DNA of 64,000 bases, taken from assembly GCA_028283655.1 (NCBI GenBank), contig JAPWKE010000003.1, positions 2,790,001-2,854,000 of the forward strand, given 5' to 3'. Shown piece after piece: positions 43,105 through 49,930 of this stretch. Below the pieces are notes generated by a model that had not been told where the DNA came from, ran no database searches, and worked only from the letters and a program-made list of their open reading frames with translations. A program made the position numbers and the translations under genes. Each line of letters opens with the position of its first letter. Position 1 is the stretch's first letter. The DNA is from Acidobacteriaceae bacterium (lineage in GTDB: Bacteria > Acidobacteriota > Terriglobia > Terriglobales > Acidobacteriaceae).

Positions 43105-46100
43105 CTACTGAACGCTTAGTGTCAGCGTAACCGACCGGGACAAGGTTCCGGAGGTTCCGGTGACTACAACTTGGTACGTTTTGGACGGTCCGCCGTAATA
43201 ACCGTCTGATTGGGAGTTCAGGCAACCCGTCATGGCCGTGAGCGGGATGGCAACGAGCGCCAGCATCAGCAGCTTCGCGATGCGTCGGCGGCGCGTGAAG
43301 ACCAGCAGTGGAAGGCCGAAGAGTGCCAGCGTAAGCGGAGCCAGGCGCTGGCCACGCGTCTGCACAGTGGCGACGGCCAGAGGAGGCGTGATGGAAACTG
43401 AGACGTTCGTTGCCGCTGCGCCGCTGGCCAGCGAGGAGGGCGTCAGCGTGATCTTCGAGCCGGTAGGTGCTCCCGTGACGGTGAAGGCGATGGGCGCGGC
43501 CAAAGTGGAGGCCCCGAGCGGAGAGACCAGAAGCTTGTACGTCGCGGGGTTGCCGCCGTAGACGCTGAGAGCCGAAGACGAATCCGACGCAACGGCGATG
43601 GCGAAGTCTTCGACCACCTGCGGATAGAGAGACGAGACGGAGCCGCTGTAGTTGCTATCGCCCTGATAGGTCGCCACCAGGTTATGCGTGCCGACGACGG
43701 TGAGCAGAACGTTGTTCAGCGTCGCGATGCCGTTAACCAGCGTCACGGAACCGATTTGCGCGCCGCCCTCGGTGAAGACGACGGTGCCCGTTGGGACAAC
43801 CGAAGAGGTTGTGCCGGGGGTGACTGCCGCGGTCAGCGTGATGGTTGAGCCCGTCAGTACCGGGTTGGCAGAGCTGGTGAGCGTGGTGACCGTGGCGGGG
43901 TTGTTCGCCGAGACGAGGACGCCGTTGCTTGTGCCGGTGAGCGTGCTGCTGGTGGCCGTAATCGTCTGCGTGCCGACGGTGTTCAACTGAGCACCGTTCG
44001 AAGGCGCGCTGAAGGTGTGAACCCCGGCGTCTGCAGTGGTGAAGGTGTACGTCGTTCCAGCGAGGAACTTCGCTGCGGCGTCCGACGACGTGAAGGCGAC
44101 CGTGCCGGTGTAGCCAGCGGCCGTTGCGCCGGTAGCGCTGGTGGCCGTGACGGTGAAGCTGACCGTGCCGCCAACCGCAATGGCTGCGGGTGTTGCGACG
44201 ATGCTGAAGCCGGTGGCCGGGGCGTTGCTGACGACGACGTCGTTACTGACGCCAGTGAGCGTGCCGCTGGCAGCCGTAACGGTGTAGGTGCCTGCCGTGT
44301 TGAAGGTGATGCCCTGCGTTGCAGAGGGGAAGGTGTGCGTGCCGTTGTCGGCGGTGGTGAAGGTGTACGTCGTTCCGGCGAGGAACTTCGCCGTGGCGTC
44401 TGTCGTCGTGAACGCCACCGTGCCGGTGTAGGCCGTGGCGGTGGCTCCGTTCGCATCAACCGCTGTAACAGTAAGTCCGACGGGCGTGCCTACCGTGGTG
44501 GTCGAAGGCGCAGCAACAACTGTGAAAGCCGCAGCGGGAGCCGCCGTGACGGTGACGCTGTTGCTGATGCCGGTGACTGAGCCGCTGGTTCCGGTGATGG
44601 TGAACGTTCCGACGGTGTTGAACTGCACACCGGACGCTGCGGCGAAGGTGTGCGTGCCCTTGTCCGCCGTGGTGAAGGTATAGCTTGCGCCGGAGAGGAG
44701 CTTGGCCGCGGCGTCTGTGGTGGTGAAGACGACCGTGCCGGTGTAATCCGTGATGGCCGCGCCCGTGGAGTCCACCGCCGTAACGGAGAGGCCTACCGGT
44801 GCGCCGACGGTAGTCGTCGCAGGTGTGGCAACGATCGTGAAGGCGGCCACAGGCTTCGAGCTGACGACGACGTCATTGCTGACGCCGGAGCGCGTACCGT
44901 CGGTGGCAGAAATAGTGAAGGTTCCGGCGGCATTGAACTGCGCACCTGAGGCTGAGGCGAAGGTATGCGTGCTCGCATCTGCCGTGGTGAAGGTATACGT
45001 CGTACCAGAGAGCAGCTTGGCCGTGGTGTCCGTCGTGGTGAACGTTGCCGTGCCGGTGTAGCCCTGCACCACGACGCCGCCGTAGGTCGCGCTGACGGTG
45101 TAGCCGACCGGTGTTCCGATGGTCGTGGTCGCAGGCGAGGCAACAACCGTGAACGCGTCAGGATTGACGACGCGGACGAGGTTGCTTTGGCCGGTCAGCG
45201 TGCCGTCGGTAGCCGCAACGCTGTAGCTGCCGAGCGTGTTGAACTGGACGCCCGAAGCAGCCGGGAAGGTATGTGTGCCGCCGTCGGCAGAGGTGAAGGT
45301 GTAGCTCGTACCGGAGAGGAACTTCGCCGTGGTGTCGGTGGTGGAGAACGTGACCGTGCCGGTGTAGTTCGTGTTCACGACGCCGTTGGTTGTGGCGGCG
45401 ATGGTGAGAGCAACCGGCGCTCCGGGCATGGTGAGGTCGGGCGCGGCGGTGAGGGTGAAGCCAGCCGGGCCGGTGACCGTGACGTTGTTACTGGTGCCGC
45501 TCTGCGAGCCAGCCGTGGCGACGACGGTGAAGACGCCCGTGGTGTTGAACTCAACGCCTGCGCTCGCAGCCGTGAAGGTGTGCGTGCCTGCGTCACCTGC
45601 GGTGAAGGTGTAGGTCGTTCCCGCGAGGAACTTCGCGACGGGGTCGGTGGTCGAGAAGGTCACCGTGCCGGTGTAGTCCGTGACGATGGAGGTGCCGTTC
45701 ATCGCCGTGACGGTGAAGCTGACGGGAGTGCCAACGGTGGTGGTATCCGGCGTGGCCGTGACGGTGAAGCCGGTGAGAGCAACAACCTGCACGTCGTTAC
45801 TTGTGCCAGAGAGCGTGCCGTCCGTGGCTCCGATCGTCCATGTGCCGAGCGTGTTGAACTGCACGCCGTTATCAGCCGCGAAGGTATGCGTTCCGGCGTC
45901 CGCAGCGGTGAAGGTGTAGCTGGTGCCGGAGAGGAAACTCGCTGCGGGGTCCGTTGCGGAGAAGTTCACGGTGCCGGTGTAGCCGGGAACAACCGTGCCG
46001 TTATACGTCGCGGCCACGGTAAGCGCGACGCTTGCTCCCTGGCCGATCATCGAAGGCGATGCGGTCAGCGTGAAACCATTGGCCGCGACGACCTGCACCT

Positions 46101-49100
46101 GGTTGCTGGTGCCGAAGCTTGCGCCATCGTTCGCGGAGATCGTCCATGTACCAAGCGTATTGAACTGGACGCCTGCGGCAGCGGCGAAGGTGTGCGTTCC
46201 GTTGTCCGCGGTGGTGAAGGTGTACGTTGTGCCGGAGAGGAACTTCGAGCTTGTGTCGGTCGACGTGAAGGAGACCGTGCCGATGTAGCTGGGCACAACG
46301 ACGCCGTTGTACGTCGCGCTGATCGTGTAACTGACAGGCGTTCCGAGGCCGGTGACCGACGGTGTGGCCGTGATGGTGAAGCCATTGACTCCGCCGACCG
46401 TGACCGCGTTCGAGGTGCCGCTGTACTTGCTGTCCGTGGCCGAGACGGTGAAGACACCTGCGGTGTTGAACTGAACGCCTGCGGCAGCCGGGAACGTATG
46501 CGTTCCGTTGTCCGCTGTGGTGAAGGTGTAGCTGGTGCCCGAGAGGAACTTCGCAGTGGCATCCGTCGCGGTGAAGGTAACGGTGCCGGTGTAGCTGGGA
46601 ACAACCGTGCCGTTGAAGGTAGCCTGCACGGTGAGCGCGACGGGGGCGCCGATTGCAGTGCTGGTCGGAGCGGCCGTCAGCGTGAAGCCGTTGACCCCGA
46701 CGACGGTGACCGTGTTCGACGTTCCAGTGAGCGAACCGGAGGTTGCCGTGATGGTCTGCGAACCGGGGGTGTTGAACTGCACGCCCTGCGCGGTGGTGAA
46801 GGTGTGTGCGCCGTTGTCCGCAGTGGTGAAGGTGTACGTTGTGCCGTTGAGGAAGCTGGCTGCAGCGTCCGTCGTGGTGAAGGTGACGGTGCCGGTGAAG
46901 GGCGTCTGCGTGCCATTGGCGACGGCGGTCACTGTATAGCCGACATCTCCGCTGACGTTGACCGTGGTGGGCGCAGCGACGATGGTGAACGCGGTGGCGT
47001 TCGTAACGAGGATGCTGTTGCTGGTTCCGGTCGCAGCACCTGCGCTGGCGCTCGCCGTGATGGTGTACGTTCCCGGCGTGTTGTACTGCACGCCCGCCGT
47101 GGTCGCGAAGGTGTGCGTGCCCTTGTCCGCGGTCGTAAAGGTGTAGGCCGCAGTGGCGAATTTGGCAGCAGCGTCGCCGGTGGCGAAGGTCACGGGGCCA
47201 ACGAAGTCGGTGACCAGTGTGCCATTAAACGTGGCGGTGACGGTGTAAGAAATATAGCCGCCAACCGAAGTAACGGTAGGCGTGGCGACGATAGTGAAGC
47301 CGTTCGCCAGCACCACGTTGATGTTGTTGCTTGTACCGGTGGCCGTGCCATCGGTGACGCCGACGGTGTACGTTCCGAGCGTGTTGTAGGTAACCCCGTT
47401 GGTAAAGACATGCACGCCCGCGTCTGCGGTGGTGAAGGTATAGGTCGTCGTGGTGAAGGTGGCCGCGGTGTCGCCGGTCGAAAGCGTGATGGTGCCGACG
47501 TACGTCTTGTCGACGTTGCCGCTGGCGTCCATGGCGGTGACGGTGACGCTGGTAGAGCTGCCGGGACGCAGCGTGTCGGGTGCAGCCGCAACAGTGAACT
47601 TCGCCGTGTTCGAAACGCCCGTACCGGTGAAGGTAAAGGGCGCAGTCAACGTTGCAGGAGTGCCCGTGGCGCTGGTGAGCGTAGCGATTCCGGTTCCGCT
47701 GTTGGTTCCAATCGCGGTAGGCGTAAAGCTGACGAGGTAAGAGCAGTAGCTTCCAGCCGCCAGGGAAACGGGAGCCGACGCGGAGGTAAGCAGCGTGCAG
47801 GTTCCACCAGTCGCCGTGGCAAAGGCGTCTCCGGTGAGAGCCCAGTTCGTCGCAGTGCCAGCGGGGGTGGAGAACTGCAGCGGGACGTTGCCGCTGTTCT
47901 GAATGAGGCCGCTCAGCGAGCCGTCTGTGCTGTCGAGATTCGAGAGACGCGTGGCAGTGGGGAAGGTGATGACACCTGCGCTGCGCGTGACGAGAAGAAG
48001 ACCGCCTGCCTGGTCTGCAACGTAAAGGTCGCCGCTCGGCGTGAGCGCTAGCTGGCGCGGCGTGGCCGTTGAACCGCCGATGATGGGAAGAGCGTAGGGC
48101 GTTCCGGTGGCCGGAACCATGTAGATGCGTGCATTGCCCGTGTCGCTGATCACCACGTTGCCGCCAGCATCAACGGCGACGCCGCGTGGTGCGCTTACGC
48201 TGGTGGTGAGGACGGTGGCCGCTCCGCTGTAAATGCCTGCGACGACGACGCGATTGTTGCCGGTATCGGCGATGTAGAGGTTGCTGTTGCCGTCGACCGC
48301 GAGCGCGGTGGGGGAAGAAAGCGCGGTGCTGAGGCCTGTGAGCGTGAGGAACGAGCTCGTGCCATCGGTTGCGACGCGGAGAATCTTGTTCAGCGAAGAG
48401 TCTGCAATGTAGACGTATCCCTGCGCGTCCACAGCGAGGCCGGAAGGAGAGCTGAGAGTGTTGCCGCCTGTAGCGAAGACGGTGGGATTACCGCCCGGAA
48501 CAAGTGAGTAGACCAGCGAACCAGAGGTGAAGTACAGCGTGCCCGCGCCATCGATCGCCATCGCCGTATCGGCGCTGCTGGCCATCAGGCTAAGTACGGA
48601 GTACACGCCAGTCGGAGTGCGCTGGAAGAGACGCTGGTACTGCGAATCGTTGAAGTAGGTTGTACCGTCGGCCGCGACCACGACACCGCCGACCGTAAAG
48701 GAGACAGGTGTGACGTCCGGACTGACAGAAGTGATCTGCTGCCCGGTTGCGGGCGATACCGTGAGCTGTGGCCCCTGGCCGACACCATGCAGGAAGACTT
48801 CGTTGACGATGGTGCCTGCGGCGTTCGTAAGCGCAAGCGCACCGCGGCGCAGGCCCGGTGTTGACGGAGAAAAGGCAATGGCGACGGTGCAGCTTTGCGG
48901 CGGCTGAATGGTGCCGACGCAGGTCTGCGAAACGACCGTGAAGTCCTTATCACTGACGCCTTCTGTCAGCGCAGAGACGCTGCTGATGGTCGTGGCCGAG
49001 GTCGCGGAGAAGTTGACCGTGTAGCTGCTGCTGGTCGAGCCAACCGCGATGGTTCCGAAGTCGATGGGGCCGCCGGGCTGGAGGCCTTGAGCATGCGACA

Positions 49101-49203
49101 TGACTGCTGTTGCCAGCAGCGCAATTGCGACCGAACCTGCTCCACACAAAATCCGATGCGCGTGTTTCTGCAGCTCGCCAAGTTTCTTGCGCAAGTTGAT
49201 CAC
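43105..49203 (-). CDS. Giant secreted protein: NHL propeller plus 12 tandem Ig-like repeats
   Basis: 2032 residues. Signal peptide (residues 1-39, to MSHAQ); choice-of-anchor domain (PIDFGTIAVGSTSSS); an NHL propeller (SPSGLAVDAQGYVYIADSS, SPTALAVDGNSNLYIADTG, APRGVAVDAGGNVVISDTG). Then come 12 repeats of about 103 residues, each starting F-T-hydrophobic-x-A-x-P and containing YTFTTADxGTHTF and GVQFNT. Two further Ig-like domains follow. At the C-terminus there is a hydrophobic segment, TRRRR, a second hydrophobic segment ending MTGC (Cys about 1994) and a 38-residue tail. The start is GTG with GAGGGG nine bases upstream. Probably a fibre-like adhesin or envelope protein; no enzyme motif. It is coupled to a small barrel downstream. 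Related proteins are encoded at 8972 and 13765. Confidence 0.88.
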   Translation of the reverse strand: MINLRKKLGELQKHAHRILCGAGSVAIALLATAVMSHAQGLQPGGPIDFGTIAVGSTSSSYTVNFSATSATTISSVSALTEGVSDKDFTVVSQTCVGTIQPPQSCTVAIAFSPSTPGLRRGALALTNAAGTIVNEVFLHGVGQGPQLTVSPATGQQITSVSPDVTPVSFTVGGVVVAADGTTYFNDSQYQRLFQRTPTGVYSVLSLMASSADTAMAIDGAGTLYFTSGSLVYSLVPGGNPTVFATGGNTLSSPSGLAVDAQGYVYIADSSLNKILRVATDGTSSFLTLTGLSTALSSPTALAVDGNSNLYIADTGNNRVVVAGIYSGAATVLTTSVSAPRGVAVDAGGNVVISDTGNARIYMVPATGTPYALPIIGGSTATPRQLALTPSGDLYVADQAGGLLLVTRSAGVITFPTATRLSNLDSTDGSLSGLIQNSGNVPLQFSTPAGTATNWALTGDAFATATGGTCTLLTSASAPVSLAAGSYCSYLVSFTPTAIGTNSGTGIATLTSATGTPATLTAPFTFTGTGVSNTAKFTVAAAPDTLRPGSSTSVTVTAMDASGNVDKTYVGTITLSTGDTAATFTTTTYTFTTADAGVHVFTNGVTYNTLGTYTVGVTDGTATGTSNNINVVLANGFTIVATPTVTSVGGYISYTVTATFNGTLVTDFVGPVTFATGDAAAKFATAAYTFTTADKGTHTFATTAGVQYNTPGTYTITASASAGAATGTSNSILVTNATAFTIVAAPTTVNVSGDVGYTVTAVANGTQTPFTGTVTFTTTDAAASFLNGTTYTFTTADNGAHTFTTAQGVQFNTPGSQTITATSGSLTGTSNTVTVVGVNGFTLTAAPTSTAIGAPVALTVQATFNGTVVPSYTGTVTFTATDATAKFLSGTSYTFTTADNGTHTFPAAAGVQFNTAGVFTVSATDSKYSGTSNAVTVGGVNGFTITATPSVTGLGTPVSYTISATYNGVVVPSYIGTVSFTSTDTSSKFLSGTTYTFTTADNGTHTFAAAAGVQFNTLGTWTISANDGASFGTSNQVQVVAANGFTLTASPSMIGQGASVALTVAATYNGTVVPGYTGTVNFSATDPAASFLSGTSYTFTAADAGTHTFAADNGVQFNTLGTWTIGATDGTLSGTSNDVQVVALTGFTVTATPDTTTVGTPVSFTVTAMNGTSIVTDYTGTVTFSTTDPVAKFLAGTTYTFTAGDAGTHTFTAASAGVEFNTTGVFTVVATAGSQSGTSNNVTVTGPAGFTLTAAPDLTMPGAPVALTIAATTNGVVNTNYTGTVTFSTTDTTAKFLSGTSYTFTSADGGTHTFPAASGVQFNTLGSYSVAATDGTLTGQSNLVRVVNPDAFTVVASPATTTIGTPVGYTVSATYGGVVVQGYTGTATFTTTDTTAKLLSGTTYTFTTADASTHTFASASGAQFNAAGTFTISATDGTRSGVSNDVVVSSKPVAAFTIVATPATTTVGAPVGLSVTAVDSTGAAITDYTGTVVFTTTDAAAKLLSGASYTFTTADKGTHTFAAASGVQFNTVGTFTITGTSGSVTGISNSVTVTAAPAAAFTVVAAPSTTTVGTPVGLTVTAVDANGATATAYTGTVAFTTTDATAKFLAGTTYTFTTADNGTHTFPSATQGITFNTAGTYTVTAASGTLTGVSNDVVVSNAPATGFSIVATPAAIAVGGTVSFTVTATSATGATAAGYTGTVAFTSSDAAAKFLAGTTYTFTTADAGVHTFSAPSNGAQLNTVGTQTITATSSTLTGTSNGVLVSANNPATVTTLTSSANPVLTGSTITLTAAVTPGTTSSVVPTGTVVFTEGGAQIGSVTLVNGIATLNNVLLTVVGTHNLVATYQGDSNYSGSVSSLYPQVVEDFAIAVASDSSSALSVYGGNPATYKLLVSPLGASTLAAPIAFTVTGAPTGSKITLTPSSLASGAAATNVSVSITPPLAVATVQTRGQRLAPLTLALFGLPLLVFTRRRRIAKLLMLALVAIPLTAMTGCLNSQSDGYYGGPSKTYQVVVTGTSGTLSRSVTLTLSVQ
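43894..47598 (-). repeat. Twelve tandem Ig-like coding repeats, about 309 bp each
   Basis: In-frame repeats inside the gene at 43105-49203. Central copies share long near-identical blocks (for example the YTFTTAD...GVQFNT region), while the two outermost copies at the N-terminal side are more divergent. That pattern is expected from duplication and gene conversion within the array. Confidence 0.88.
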
Positions 49204-49378
49204 AGCTCTCTACCCCTCAAAAAAAACTACACAGTTGGCCCGATTATCTGTTGCCATCATCGCCGCTAGTAGCATGCGGTGGCTGTACAACTTTGCCGGG
49301 GGAGACGTTTTTCTCACCCTCAAGCTTGCTAATGATGCTTCTGGTTCCACCTGTAACGTGTCCGTAATCCGAAGTAAC

Positions 49379-49409
49379 AAAAAAGCCGCGAGCAATGCGC
49401 TCACGGCTT
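49379..49409 (-). terminator. Terminator after bcp
   Basis: On the minus strand AAGCCGTGAGC/GCTCGCGGCTT (11 bp, one mismatch, 5-base loop) is followed by six T. It closes the natA-to-bcp operon. Confidence 0.8.
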
Positions 49410-49433
49410 GGATTGACGGTGGTTTCGTGCAGG

Positions 49434-49889
49434 TTACTTTTTCAGCAAAGCAAGGACCTCTTCGGCGTGCCCCTCTGGCTTGACGTTTTCGAAGGTATGA
49501 AGCAGCTTGCCTTCGGCATCGATCACATACGTGGTGCGAGCCACCCCTGTGACCTGTTTGCCGTACATCATCTTGGGCTTTACGAGGCCAAACCGGTTGA
49601 CGATCACCTGATCGGCATCGGCAAGGAGCGTGTAGGGCAGCTCGTACTTGTCCTTGAACTTCTTCTGCGCGCGAGGCGTGTCGCGCGAGATGCCGAGCAC
49701 AACGACGCCAGCGTCCAGCAGCTTCGCGAAGTGGTCGCGGAAGCCACAGGCCTCGATGGTGCAGCCCGGCGTGTTGGCGCGGGGGTAGAAGAAGAGCACG
49801 ACCGGCTGGCCGCGGAACTGAGAGAGCGAGGTGGGCGTGCCGTCCTGATCGGGCAGCGTAAAGTCTTCGACGAGGTCGCCAGGTTGCAT
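49434..49889 (-). CDS. bcp: Thiol peroxidase of the Bcp/PrxQ type
   Basis: 151 residues, cytoplasmic peroxiredoxin that reduces peroxides with thioredoxin. Peroxidatic C43 and resolving C48 lie in NTPGCTIEACGFRD, the PrxQ pattern with the two cysteines five residues apart. GISRDTPRAQKKFKDKY and the length are typical. AAGGAG seven bases before ATG. Last gene of the operon, 41 bp after polA; ends at a good terminator. Confidence 0.95.
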   Translation of the reverse strand: MQPGDLVEDFTLPDQDGTPTSLSQFRGQPVVLFFYPRANTPGCTIEACGFRDHFAKLLDAGVVVLGISRDTPRAQKKFKDKYELPYTLLADADQVIVNRFGLVKPKMMYGKQVTGVARTTYVIDAEGKLLHTFENVKPEGHAEEVLALLKK

Positions 49890-49930
49890 GGTGTTTCTCC
49901 TTACTTGAGTTTGTACGAGTCGCGGGACGG

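Noticed and set aside
43894-47598. Regular 309-bp periodicity considered as a CRISPR or satellite array
   Set aside because: The repeats are in-frame coding units of Ig-like domains, far too long and diverged for CRISPR, with no short direct repeats or unique spacers.
44965-48051. A 1028-residue open frame on the plus strand opposite the giant Ig-repeat gene
   Set aside because: It is a mirror of the repetitive, GC-rich coding sequence: its translation is Gly/Val/Arg-rich and periodic with the same 309-bp repeat, and it has no ribosome binding site or recognisable motif.
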